From contig NZ_JACFTD010000004.1 of NCBI RefSeq assembly GCF_014282005.1, forward strand, positions 62,001 through 126,000: 64,000 nucleotides of DNA. The letters are read 5' to 3'. The position numbers and the translations under genes were made by a program. Below the pieces are notes generated by a model. The model was not told the DNA's origin. It was given only the letters and a program-made list of their open reading frames with translations, and did no database searches. This document shows, in pieces, positions 17,328-26,107 of the stretch (its first letter is position 1; every line of letters starts with the position of its first letter). This DNA is from Sporosarcina sp. BP05 (lineage in GTDB: Bacteria; Bacillota; Bacilli; Bacillales_A; Planococcaceae).

Positions 17328-17440
17328 TAATGAATTCCCCCCACCAACCCTTTCTGCAATTATACAGCAAGAAAAACGTAAGTAGCTATATTAATAGAAA
17401 ATTCAAACTCACAATGGGTAAGTGTTTCCAATCAAGATGC

Positions 17441-17470
17441 AAAAACGCGTCCATATAGTTGGACGCGTTC
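17441..17470 (-). terminator. Terminator of the Spo0M-like/AI-2E operon
   Basis: Stem AACGCGTCC with GGACGCGTT, eight-base loop, five T on the minus-strand exit. It starts right after the stop of 17472-17858. Confidence 0.85.
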
Positions 17471-17471
17471 G

Positions 17472-17858
17472 CTAACATGCATATGTAATTTCGCCTTCAT
17501 CTTGGATATCGATCCCGTTTTTGAGATGAACCGTGGTCTTTAAAATGAGCGTTTGCGTTTGGGCTTCCGATCCGCTCTCCCATCGCTCGTCAGGTACCAT
17601 TTCAAACGGAATCATCCATGTTTCTTTGGATTTGATGTCACTCATTATTTCAATAGATTGTTTTGCAATGATCACTTCATCCGTTTCCGACCGCTTCATC
17701 AACTCAATCTCAATATAATCTACGAGTTCATCACTGTTATCCCCTTCAATGTAAACCGTGCCGGAAAGCGTTTCACCAAAAGCGACATTCGGTCCATCGA
17801 CGTTTGTATTAACGGTCATTGCTCCATATTCAATTGTTGATAAAAACTGCCTAACCAT
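17472..17858 (-). CDS. Short Spo0M-like (arrestin-fold) protein
   Basis: 128 residues, beta-rich, with GPNVAFGETLSGTVYIEG near the start, DYIEIELMKRS in the middle and WMIPFEMVPDE later. This is the N-terminal half pattern of sporulation-control protein Spo0M, which has an arrestin-like fold. Full-length Spo0M is about twice as long, so this is a short family member rather than Spo0M itself. It lies three bases after the AI-2E family permease gene, in the same operon. Function not known. Confidence 0.65.
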   Translation of the reverse strand: MVRQFLSTIEYGAMTVNTNVDGPNVAFGETLSGTVYIEGDNSDELVDYIEIELMKRSETDEVIIAKQSIEIMSDIKSKETWMIPFEMVPDERWESGSEAQTQTLILKTTVHLKNGIDIQDEGEITYAC

Positions 17859-17861
17859 GTT

Positions 17862-19070
17862 CTATTCCCCCAATCTTTGACCATCCGTATCTTCATAATA
17901 TAAGCCTTCAGCTGCTACATGTTTATTATACCGTATTTTGAACAATTTAAATAAATGTGTTACCACAACTTTCATGAGTGCGTATCCCGGGATTCCAAGA
18001 ACGACACCAGGCACACCGAACAACGATCCCGCTGTCAGTAAAACGAAAATGATTGTGACCGGATGTGTATGCAATGATTTCCCCATAATTTGAGGTGAAA
18101 TAAACTTTCCCTCAACAAGCTGAACAATTGTCCAAACGATTGCTAACTTGATAAGCATGAAGGGCGATGTCACAATGGCGATAATGACCGCCGGAGTAAT
18201 TGCGATAAGCGGTCCAAGATACGGAACTACGCTTGTAAACATTGCAATGACACCGAGTAGTAACGCGTATTTCATTCCGATGATAAGAAACCCAATTGAA
18301 ATCATGACACCAATGCAGATGGCCACAAGAATTTGTCCCTGGATATAAGAACTGATCTGGTGGTCCGCATCACGAAGAATCGTTTTAGCATCATCCCTCA
18401 TGTGCGGAGGCAACATTTGAATAAAGAAGCGCGGCAATTTCTCTCCATCTTTCAATAAATAGAAGAGAATAAATGGCACAGTAATAATTGCAAGTAGAAA
18501 ACCAGTTAAAGCAGAAATGAAAGAGCTAAGACCACTTGCGATTCCACCGACCGCATCCGTGAAATACTTTCCGAGATCCCCTTGCCCAGATTCAAGGACG
18601 TTTTTTACATTTATATCCAAACTTTCATAATAAGAAGAAAAAATGGATGTTTTCAAAAATGAATCGATTTGCAGCACCAGTTGGTTGAAATATGTCGGGA
18701 ATTCTTCGACAAGATTATTAAACTGGATTTTCAAGAATGGGAAAACCATGAATACTAGCAATGTGATAAGACCCATAGCCCCGATGAATATAATTAATAT
18801 ACCCCAAATTCGTGGTATTTTGATTTTTTCTAGTATACGTAAGATGGGTCTTAGTAAATAATAAGCAATTGTCGCAAGAATGACTGGCAATACTACCGTC
18901 GAGAAAAATACAGTAATTGGATAAAAGATGAAAGATATCCGATTAAATATGAGTATGATTAAGCCGATCAATAATAGTGAAACAAGAACGAACAACGTGC
19001 TACGCCCACCTAAAAAACGAATTATATTCGAAATGGGTCTATTTCTTTTCTCATCAACCTCCATCGGCAT
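17862..19070 (-). CDS. AI-2E family transporter (PerM/YubA-type permease)
   Basis: 402 residues with about eight membrane helices and the large soluble insert (about 110-200) between helices typical of the family. Recognisable stretches are YYLLRPILRILEKIKIPR, PFILFYLLKDGEKLPRFF, ISSYIQGQILVAICIG and VEGKFISPQIMGKSLHTHP. Relatives range from AI-2 exporters to sodium/proton antiporters, so the transported species is open. It is co-transcribed with the short Spo0M-like gene downstream. Confidence 0.88.
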   Translation of the reverse strand: MPMEVDEKRNRPISNIIRFLGGRSTLFVLVSLLLIGLIILIFNRISFIFYPITVFFSTVVLPVILATIAYYLLRPILRILEKIKIPRIWGILIIFIGAMGLITLLVFMVFPFLKIQFNNLVEEFPTYFNQLVLQIDSFLKTSIFSSYYESLDINVKNVLESGQGDLGKYFTDAVGGIASGLSSFISALTGFLLAIITVPFILFYLLKDGEKLPRFFIQMLPPHMRDDAKTILRDADHQISSYIQGQILVAICIGVMISIGFLIIGMKYALLLGVIAMFTSVVPYLGPLIAITPAVIIAIVTSPFMLIKLAIVWTIVQLVEGKFISPQIMGKSLHTHPVTIIFVLLTAGSLFGVPGVVLGIPGYALMKVVVTHLFKLFKIRYNKHVAAEGLYYEDTDGQRLGE

Positions 19071-19096
19071 CCTACCCTCTCGTCAAGTTTGTGCTC

Positions 19097-20056
19097 TTAA
19101 TCCAACTGCATACTAAGAAATTCGGAAATCGCCTCTTTATTTTTTACGGTATCCACTTCAATAACAGATCCAGCGTGTGGATACGAATTGAATGAATAAG
19201 ATCCCTCTATCGGAACAGTCATCGTTTCAACCTCGGCACCTTTCTTCACTAGAAGGGTGATTGCACGTGAAATTTCGTCTTTTGACGTCAAGTCCGTGTT
19301 AATGAAACCTGATAGCGCACCTGCAAGTTTTGGTATATTAGCAATCATTCCTGGTCTCATCGCTTCGTCTTTCATCGCCGAGATTACTTCTTGTTGTCGT
19401 GCAACTCGACCAAAATCCCCTTCTGCATCTGCACGAAAACGCGCATAGCCAAGTAATTCCTTGCCGTTCAACTGTTTTTTTCCTGGCATAAGTGTAACAC
19501 CAATTTTTTCTGACATTTCTTTTTTGACATCAATCTCTACTCCGCCTGGAAACGCGATATCAACAATCGATTCAAAATTAGCAAAATCAACAATTGCATA
19601 GTGATGGATAGGAACACCAAACATCCCTGTTATCGTGTCTTTCGTAGTCTGCAATTTGCCCAGATAATAGGCGGTATTTAACTTATACGACTTGTATGCT
19701 GGAATTTCCGCATAAATATCACGCATAAATGAAATGACCCGTATTTTCCCAGCACCCTTATCCCAAGACAGCACCATCATTGTATCTGTCCGTGATCTAC
19801 CACTGCCATCATCGTCCACACCGAGCAGTAAGTAATTTTCTATGGATGTATACTTCGGATCTGTGGCATCCCCTTTAAACGGACCCGGATCAATCCCATT
19901 GTCTTTTGCCAGTGATTTCCCCGCATTGTATTCAACATATGAATAAAGTCCAGCTCCGATAAAACAAAGTGTAACTATTAAAAAGATGACCCTGCCGATG
20001 CGAAGTTTTTTCTTTCTTCTTCTTTTCGGTACTGGCCCTTCATAATGCTCTTCCAT
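19097..20056 (-). CDS. LytR-CpsA-Psr (LCP) family cell wall ligase
   Basis: 319 residues. A basic cytoplasmic N-terminus (KRRRKKKLR), one membrane helix (about 24-45) and an external LCP domain follow: LLGVDDDGSGRSRTDTMMVL, then ISFMRDIY, KLNTAYYLG and LLGYARFRAD..FGRVARQQE, which hold the conserved Asp and Arg residues that bind the polyprenyl-phosphate donor. LCP enzymes transfer wall teichoic acids or other glycopolymers to peptidoglycan. I start at ATG 20056 because the TTG-initiated longer frame includes the GGAGG ribosome site (20065-20069). Confidence 0.9.
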   Translation of the reverse strand: MEEHYEGPVPKRRRKKKLRIGRVIFLIVTLCFIGAGLYSYVEYNAGKSLAKDNGIDPGPFKGDATDPKYTSIENYLLLGVDDDGSGRSRTDTMMVLSWDKGAGKIRVISFMRDIYAEIPAYKSYKLNTAYYLGKLQTTKDTITGMFGVPIHHYAIVDFANFESIVDIAFPGGVEIDVKKEMSEKIGVTLMPGKKQLNGKELLGYARFRADAEGDFGRVARQQEVISAMKDEAMRPGMIANIPKLAGALSGFINTDLTSKDEISRAITLLVKKGAEVETMTVPIEGSYSFNSYPHAGSVIEVDTVKNKEAISEFLSMQLD

Positions 20057-20312
20057 TATTGATTCCTCCAAAAAATGATATCTCCATTAGGACGAACAGG
20101 AAGCCTCTTGGTTGCGTCTAATTATTTCAATTATAACACGATGGGCCATTGACGTTAACCTTAACTATCTTTTCCCCGATTCATGGCCTGCTAATGTAAT
20201 TATATCCATTATTATTTTTTCTATAATAGTCGATTTACAATACTTCCCCACTCACCCCATTACATACCTGCATATGTTACATAGATGTTGGTGCAGAAAG
20301 GTGGTGTAAAAT

Positions 20313-20411
20313 ATGGGACGTGAACATTGTGGCGGAGAAGGTAATTCGTTTGCTTTGATTGTTGTGCTTTTTATACTATTGATAATCATTGGCGCAAGCT
20401 TTATCTGTTAA
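20313..20411 (+). CDS. YjcZ family sporulation-associated small membrane peptide
   Basis: 32 residues: MGREHCGGEGNSFALIVV, then a hydrophobic helix and a final Cys. This is the YjcZ/YtrH-like pattern (Cys/Gly head, FALIVVLFILLIIIGASF helix) found in spore-formers. AAGGTGGTG lies eight bases before the ATG. It is monocistronic with its own terminator. The gene is short and easily missed. Function is unknown, though the family is linked to sporulation. Confidence 0.8.
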   Translation: MGREHCGGEGNSFALIVVLFILLIIIGASFIC

Positions 20412-20458
20412 TAAATACTAATTCATTCTCAACCGCTCATTTGCATCTCTCAACTGTA

Positions 20459-20483
20459 GGAGCGCTTAGTAGGCGCTCTTTTT
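20459..20483 (+). terminator. Terminator of the YjcZ gene
   Basis: Stem GAGCGC with GCGCTC around a seven-base loop, followed by TTTTT. Confidence 0.85.
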
Positions 20484-20574
20484 GCTATTGTATTCAACAC
20501 AAGCAAACAACTATTTTCCACTATTCTAATTATGATACAATTCACTTACAAGCAAAGAAAGGGCGTTGTTAACG

Positions 20575-21105
20575 ATGACTGAAAAAAAAGTTGAAAAAGC
20601 AACATTCGCTGGTGGTTGTTTTTGGTGTATGGTGAAACCTTTTAAAGAGTGGGACGGCATCCAGGACATCGTTTCCGGTTATATGGGCGGACATGTTGAA
20701 AATCCTACATATGAAGATGTCAAAAAGGGCGACTCCGGTCATTTGGAGGTCGTCGAAATCACATATGACCCTTCCATTTTCCCCTATGAAAAATTGCTAG
20801 ATGTATTTTGGCAGCAAATCGACCCTACAGATGCAGATGGACAATTTCAAGACCGCGGCCATTCGTATTCAACAGCTATCTTCTATTATACAGAGGAGCA
20901 GCGTCAAATTGCCGAAACGTCTAAAGAAAAACTTGGTGCGAGCGGTACATTCACTAATCCAATTGTGACACCAATCCGTCCCACTGAAACATTTTACCGT
21001 GCAGAAGAATATCACCAGGATTATCATGAAAAAGAACAAGAGCATTACAAAAAAGACCGTGCACTATCAGGTCGGGATGAATTCATCGCAGGGCACTGGT
21101 CTTAA
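20575..21105 (+). CDS. msrA: Peptide-methionine (S)-S-oxide reductase
   Basis: 176 residues. The catalytic motif GGCFWC places the reactive Cys at residue 15, and the family stretches VSGYMGGHVENPTYEDV, HLEVVEI and QFQDRGHSYSTAIFY are all present, as are DPTDADGQF and the C-terminal HQDYHEK. MsrA reduces the S epimer of methionine sulfoxide in proteins using thioredoxin. The ATG at 20575 is eleven bases after AAAGGG; the TTG at 20566 is too close to that site. MsrB is not adjacent. Confidence 0.95.
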   Translation: MTEKKVEKATFAGGCFWCMVKPFKEWDGIQDIVSGYMGGHVENPTYEDVKKGDSGHLEVVEITYDPSIFPYEKLLDVFWQQIDPTDADGQFQDRGHSYSTAIFYYTEEQRQIAETSKEKLGASGTFTNPIVTPIRPTETFYRAEEYHQDYHEKEQEHYKKDRALSGRDEFIAGHWS

Positions 21106-21129
21106 CGGTAAGTACTGAGGTGCCCGATT

Positions 21130-21225
21130 ATGAATTTTATTAAGCTACTAGCAATTTCAATAATGTTCTCTATCATTGGGATTAAAGTGGGACTTCCAAG
21201 CTATAGGTCCCATCATAATATGTAA
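21130..21225 (+). CDS. Possible 31-residue membrane peptide
   Basis: Frame MNFIKLLAISIMFSIIGIKV followed by GLPSYRSHHNM, with GAGGTG about eight bases before the ATG and a terminator immediately after the stop. One hydrophobic helix with a basic and polar tail. No family recognised. The position between msrA and its terminator argues for translation, but the length makes it uncertain. Confidence 0.35.
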   Translation: MNFIKLLAISIMFSIIGIKVGLPSYRSHHNM

Positions 21226-21226
21226 A

Positions 21227-21274
21227 AACCTGAATGATGCGCACTTATCAAAGTGCTCACTATTCAGGTTTTCT
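21227..21274 (+). terminator. Terminator after msrA and the small ORF
   Basis: Outer stem AACCTGAAT/ATTCAGGTT and inner stem GCACTT/AAGTGC, followed by TTTTC. Confidence 0.8.
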
Positions 21275-21941
21275 TGTTCAAAGATAATAAACTGTTTGAC
21301 TGTAGTAAAGATTGATAAACTACTATTATTTCTCTACAAAATGCTGTATATACGGCGGCATTTCTATTAAAGCGGCACGTAAACATTCAGGATATAATGC
21401 TACATGATTCAGTTCAAAATTGGTGTCCATTTAAAGATTAATTGCTCACCTTCAATTCTGAGAGAGTAAGTGATATTCGGTAAAAAAACTATAAATGAAG
21501 ATTATTTTTCCATTTCGCTTGAAATAACTGTTTGCCAAATCGCTAATTATTGTAAAACGCACGTATTAGTTAACTCTCAACCTCTTTAATTTGAATCAAT
21601 TCTATCTACCCATGTTTCATTTTCAAAACGTAGAGCCACTTAATTCTTAATTATAAATGACATGATTCCCCCCTTTGTTTTAGCTAATCATCAAACACTT
21701 ACCTATGTATAGAACCTAAGGTCATCGTTCATTTTGCGGTAATATGCTTGGAATTTAACTTCTAATGTATATTTAGACATACAAACACCCCGTAAATGTT
21801 AATTGGTGTCTAACATTTACGGGGAAGTTCAGAATTGCGATATTCCCCTAGGGGTTACTTCATTTACTCGTCAACCAAGCTATATTAATGAGCTGAGTCA
21901 CCGACTTGCCACCACTCAAAATCAATAAAGATCGAACGAGA
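21275..21941. other. Non-coding AT-rich spacer with one long inverted repeat
   Basis: No convincing coding frame. The main structure is a perfect 14-bp inverted repeat, 21788-21801 with 21811-21824, around a nine-base loop (arms CCCCGTAAATGTTA). It lacks a clean U tail, but its position 118 bases beyond the asnO stop suggests a terminator for that minus-strand operon. Confidence 0.5.
21788..21824. terminator. Perfect 14-bp inverted repeat downstream of asnO
   Basis: Arms 21788-21801 and 21811-21824. On the minus strand the exit reads TGTTTGTAT, a weak U tail. Probably the end of the dapL-dapF-glnA-asnO transcript. Confidence 0.55.
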
Positions 21942-23792
21942 TTAGTTATCAATGATGTTTATGTTGTAATTTTCAAGCCACATGTTAATTTGGACTAGGT
22001 GAGCTATGAGTTGGGGGCCTGTCATAAGCTGGCCGAACCAAGGAACTTTGAATGAGGATCCGTCTGAATCGATGATGTCTTTGACTTTTTGTTTTGAGAC
22101 GAGTTCTAGTAGTGGTGATGTCTTATTATCTAGGATATTATTTAACTTAGTCTTTACTAGTTTCATATATGTTTGATGATGCGTTTTAGGGTACGGACTC
22201 TTTTTCCGATAAAGAATTTCATTAGGAAGTACTCCTTCTAAAGCCTTTCGTAATATCCCTTTCTCATGACCATTCAACATTTTCATGTCCCATGGTATGT
22301 TCCAGGCATATTCAACTATACGATGATCAGCGAATGGAACCCGCACTTCGAGACTTGCTCCCATACTCATGCGATCTTTTCGCTCCAGAAGCGTTGACAT
22401 AAACCAAATCATATTTAAATAAGACATTTCTCGGCGCCGCACTTCTATTTGGGTTTCCCCCCCTAGATGAGGCACTTCACTGATTGTTTCGTTATAACGT
22501 TCCCTCACATACCCTTCCAAATCGAGTTTCTTTTGCCAATGTGGAAGCAACAGCTGCTGTCTTTCCGCTTGAGAGCGTATCCACGGGAACCCCTTTCCAT
22601 TCAGCAATTCATCTTTATAGAACCAAGGATATCCTCCGAAGATCTCATCCGCACACTCACCAGACAAAGCAACTGTATAATCTTGTTTCATCTGTTGGCA
22701 AAACCATAACAATGATGAGTCTACGTCTGCCATACCAGGTAAATCTCTCATCATTACCGCTTCTTCCAACAAATTTGCGAGCTGATCATTAGTTATAATA
22801 GCCGAGTGATGAACAGACCCCAAATATTGTTGCATTTTCTGTATCCATGGTGCATCTTGATCAGGCTGAAAGGAACTCGCTTTGAAATATTGATTGTTTT
22901 GCTCGTAGTCAATGGAGTACGTATGAAGGGTACCGCGTCCCTCTTTTTTAAAGAATTCTGAAGCAAATGAACTAATCGCGCTCGAATCAAGTCCTCCAGA
23001 TAAGAATGTACAAACAGGTACATCAGCAACTAACTGGCGCTCAACGGCATCCCTAACAAGATTTTTCAAGTGTTCAACCGTCTCATCTACCGTATGATGA
23101 TGCATTTTGCTTTCTACATTCCAATATCGCCAAATTTTGAGTCCATTTCGATTGTAAGTCAATGCATGAGCTGGGCGAAGTTCATTAATACCCCGAAAGA
23201 CTCCATGACCAGGAGTCCGGGATGGCCCTAACCCAAACACTTCCTGAAATCCCTCCCTGTCCACTTCACTTTTCACTTTAGGATGTGCCAGGATTGCTTT
23301 AAGCTCTGAACCAAACACGAGCGATCCGTTTTCTTCACGGTAAAATAGTGGTTTGACACCAAGTCGGTCTCGTGCCATAAAAAGCTGCTCCCGGTGTTGA
23401 TCCCAAACAGCAAATGCAAAAATACCATTTAGATGCTCTACGCAATTTTCTCCCCACTCAATATAAGCCGTTAGCAACACTTCCGTATCGGAATAAGACT
23501 GAAAAGAGTACCCTCTTTGTAGTAATTCCTTTCTAATTTCTTCTGTATTATAAAGCTCTCCGTTATATACGATAGTAAAAGTATGATTGTTTTTTTCGAT
23601 TGACATCGGCTGTATACCTCCGGCAGGATCGACAACAATGAGCCGTGTATGACCAAGTAATAGATGGCGCGAACTCCATACATTAGAAGCATCCGGACCT
23701 CGCTTCGCCAATGTTTTTGCCATCTTTTCCACAATGAATACTTGTTGTGTCAAATCTTGATGCCAATCAATCCATCCTGTAATTCCACACAC
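21942..23792 (-). CDS. asnO: Asparagine synthase (glutamine-hydrolysing), AsnO type
   Basis: 616 residues, the length of Bacillus AsnO/YisO. The N-terminal class II glutaminase begins MCG, with Cys2 as nucleophile; RGPDASN, NGELYN and YSDTEVLL complete it. The C-terminal synthetase domain has the PP-loop SGGLDS (265-270) and GECADEIFGGYPWF. It makes asparagine from aspartate, ATP and glutamine, but some AsnB relatives amidate meso-diaminopimelate in peptidoglycan instead. That alternative is attractive because the gene is last in an operon with dapL, dapF and a glutamine synthetase. Bacillus asnO is sporulation-linked. The gap to glnA is 63 bases. Confidence 0.9.
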   Translation of the reverse strand: MCGITGWIDWHQDLTQQVFIVEKMAKTLAKRGPDASNVWSSRHLLLGHTRLIVVDPAGGIQPMSIEKNNHTFTIVYNGELYNTEEIRKELLQRGYSFQSYSDTEVLLTAYIEWGENCVEHLNGIFAFAVWDQHREQLFMARDRLGVKPLFYREENGSLVFGSELKAILAHPKVKSEVDREGFQEVFGLGPSRTPGHGVFRGINELRPAHALTYNRNGLKIWRYWNVESKMHHHTVDETVEHLKNLVRDAVERQLVADVPVCTFLSGGLDSSAISSFASEFFKKEGRGTLHTYSIDYEQNNQYFKASSFQPDQDAPWIQKMQQYLGSVHHSAIITNDQLANLLEEAVMMRDLPGMADVDSSLLWFCQQMKQDYTVALSGECADEIFGGYPWFYKDELLNGKGFPWIRSQAERQQLLLPHWQKKLDLEGYVRERYNETISEVPHLGGETQIEVRRREMSYLNMIWFMSTLLERKDRMSMGASLEVRVPFADHRIVEYAWNIPWDMKMLNGHEKGILRKALEGVLPNEILYRKKSPYPKTHHQTYMKLVKTKLNNILDNKTSPLLELVSKQKVKDIIDSDGSSFKVPWFGQLMTGPQLIAHLVQINMWLENYNINIIDN

Positions 23793-23855
23793 TCTCGATC
23801 ACTCCTTCTAATTAGTAATTTTCATATTGGCTTTATTTAACCATCCCCCACTACA

Positions 23856-25181
23856 TTAATAGTGCGACATATATTGATCACGTTCCCAGGGGTGTACTTG
23901 TATCCTATACATATCCCATTCGATTTCTTTTTCTGCAATAAATCGTTCCAACAAATGGCTGCCTAGAGCTTGACTGATCACTTTGTCTGCTTTCAAATTT
24001 TTTATGGCCTCAGTTAAAGTAGCCGGCAAATCAATGATTCCGTTTTTTTCCCGCTCTTCTTTTGACATCACATAGATATTTTGGTTAATTGTTTCAGGAG
24101 GTGTTAAATTATTTTTTATGCCATCTAATCCCGCAGCTAGCAGGACAGCCATGGCTAAATACGGATTTGCAGCAGGATCGACACTACGAACTTCTACACG
24201 TGTACTCATTCCACGTGATGCCGGGATTCGAATGAGTGCACTTCTGTTTCTTGCTGACCAAGCCACATAGCATGGCGCCTCATATCCGGGAACTAGCCTT
24301 TTGTAGGAATTTACGGTAGGGTTTGTGATAGCAGTAAAACCCTGAGCATGTTTCAGAATTCCTGCCACAAAATTTCTTGCAGTATCACTTATTTCTAGCG
24401 AACCGTTTAGATCATAAAATGTATTTTCTCCATTTTTGAATAAGCTCAAGTTACAATGCATACCCGATCCATTTATGCCAAATAATGGTTTAGGCATAAA
24501 TGTCGCGTGCAACCCGTGTTTGCGGGCAATTGTTTTAACGATTAGCTTAAAGGTTTGAATATCATCACAGGCTCTGATTGCACTTTGGTATTTAAAGTCA
24601 ATTTCATGTTGACCAGGTGCTACTTCATGATGAGAAGCCTCTATCTCAAATCCCATTTCTTCCAGTTCCAATACGATTTCGCGACGGCAATTTTCCCCTA
24701 AGTCAATTGGTGCAAGATCAAAATAACCGCCATGATCATTCAATTCTAGTATTGGTTCACCCAAGTCATTGAGTTTAAATAAGAAAAATTCAGGTTCAGG
24801 ACCAACATTAAAATCAGTAAACCCAAGTTCTTTCATTTCGTTCATAATCCTTTTAAGATTATTGCGAGGGTCACCTTCAAATGGTGTTCCATCTGGATGA
24901 TAAATATCACAGATGAGGCGCGCGATCTTTCCTTTTTCTGTTGAAAAAGGAAAGATCATAAACGTATCTAAATCTGGGTATAAAAACATATCCGATTCTT
25001 CAATACGTACAAATCCTTCAATTGATGAGCCATCAAACATCATTTTGTTATCCAGTGCTTTTGGCAACTGACTAATCGGAATTTCAACATTTTTAATTGT
25101 TCCGAATAAGTCTGTGAATTGCAATCGAATATACCTTACATTTTGCTCCTTTGCCAAATCTACTATAGATTCTCTATTCAT
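23856..25181 (-). CDS. glnA: Type I glutamine synthetase
   Basis: 441 residues, GSI-alpha length, without the adenylylation-loop extension. Catalytic stretches are present: [54 protein letters not shown], and [14 protein letters not shown] followed by [14 protein letters not shown]. It makes glutamine from glutamate, ammonia and ATP. The two-base gap after dapF and the asnO gene downstream place it in a dedicated operon, so it may be a second, specialised glutamine synthetase rather than the main glnRA copy; no glnR is next to it. Only the gene family is certain. Confidence 0.92.
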   Translation of the reverse strand: MNRESIVDLAKEQNVRYIRLQFTDLFGTIKNVEIPISQLPKALDNKMMFDGSSIEGFVRIEESDMFLYPDLDTFMIFPFSTEKGKIARLICDIYHPDGTPFEGDPRNNLKRIMNEMKELGFTDFNVGPEPEFFLFKLNDLGEPILELNDHGGYFDLAPIDLGENCRREIVLELEEMGFEIEASHHEVAPGQHEIDFKYQSAIRACDDIQTFKLIVKTIARKHGLHATFMPKPLFGINGSGMHCNLSLFKNGENTFYDLNGSLEISDTARNFVAGILKHAQGFTAITNPTVNSYKRLVPGYEAPCYVAWSARNRSALIRIPASRGMSTRVEVRSVDPAANPYLAMAVLLAAGLDGIKNNLTPPETINQNIYVMSKEEREKNGIIDLPATLTEAIKNLKADKVISQALGSHLLERFIAEKEIEWDMYRIQVHPWERDQYMSHY

Positions 25182-25183
25182 AC

Positions 25184-26095
25184 TTAGACCCTCCCATTTT
25201 GTTTAAAATCATTACCTTCATTGATCATGGAACCACTAATATAGCTGTCTCTCTCCAATTCTCCATGGCAGATATAGGTTACTTTTCCTCTTTTCCATAA
25301 GTGACCATGTTCATCCCAACTTACCGTCAAGTCTCCTCCAGGAAGATGAACGGTTATCGGAAGATGTCTATCCAACATATCGTTTAATGAAGCAGCCACT
25401 ACCGCAGCGCAAGCCCCTGTTCCGCAAGCCATTGTAATGCCCGATCCTCGTTCCCACACTCGATAATCAATTTCTCGGCTGTTTTTGACATGAACAATGC
25501 CGACGTTTATTCGTTCTGGAAATAAATCGGAGTTTTCAATGACGGGACCTATTTTATCTAACGGAACATCATTCACATCATCGACAAACATGATCGCATG
25601 TGGATTCCCAATCGATACACAAGTTATGTGGTAGACATCACCTCCAAAAGCATGCGGTTCATTCATCGCTACCGTGATTGGATCTCCTTGCATCGGTATC
25701 ATACTTTTTAGTAGTTTGGGCTTGCCCATATCGACAGTTACATACTGCACGCGCTTTTCATTGTCTATATCCAGTTCCACACTCACTACCCCACCTAACG
25801 TTTCAATTGTAAAAGTGGATGCTGTAGCGTACTTTTGATCAAAAAGAATTTTTGCTACACAACGCAAACCGTTGCCACAATTCTTAGCTTCTGATCCATC
25901 GACGTTAAAAATTCTCATCTGAAAATCTGCTATTTCCGAAGAGCCTATTAGGATTATGCCGTCAGACCCGATACCGAAGTTGACATCAGAGACTAATCGA
26001 GCAAGCTGATTATAGTCTTGATAGTCCATTTCAGCTTCTAATTGATTGAAAATAACATAGGAGTTTCCCAATCCATGCATTTTAGTAAACAACAA
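25184..26095 (-). CDS. dapF: Diaminopimelate epimerase
   Basis: 303 residues. Both catalytic cysteines are visible: Cys73 in KNCGNGLRC and Cys224 in MACGTGACA. Other DapF marks are the N-terminal [18 protein letters not shown] and GNPHAIMFV. It interconverts LL- and meso-diaminopimelate, the last step before lysine or the wall precursor. It sits 12 bases after dapL and two before glnA, so the operon has the enzymes to go from tetrahydrodipicolinate to meso-DAP. The C-terminus is about 20 residues longer than the compact family core. Confidence 0.93.
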   Translation of the reverse strand: MLFTKMHGLGNSYVIFNQLEAEMDYQDYNQLARLVSDVNFGIGSDGIILIGSSEIADFQMRIFNVDGSEAKNCGNGLRCVAKILFDQKYATASTFTIETLGGVVSVELDIDNEKRVQYVTVDMGKPKLLKSMIPMQGDPITVAMNEPHAFGGDVYHITCVSIGNPHAIMFVDDVNDVPLDKIGPVIENSDLFPERINVGIVHVKNSREIDYRVWERGSGITMACGTGACAAVVAASLNDMLDRHLPITVHLPGGDLTVSWDEHGHLWKRGKVTYICHGELERDSYISGSMINEGNDFKQNGRV

Positions 26096-26107
26096 CTTTA
26101 TTCCCCC

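Noticed and set aside
20112-20309. 65-codon plus-strand frame upstream of the YjcZ gene
   Set aside because: No ribosome site and low-complexity isoleucine-rich translation of AT-rich promoter DNA.
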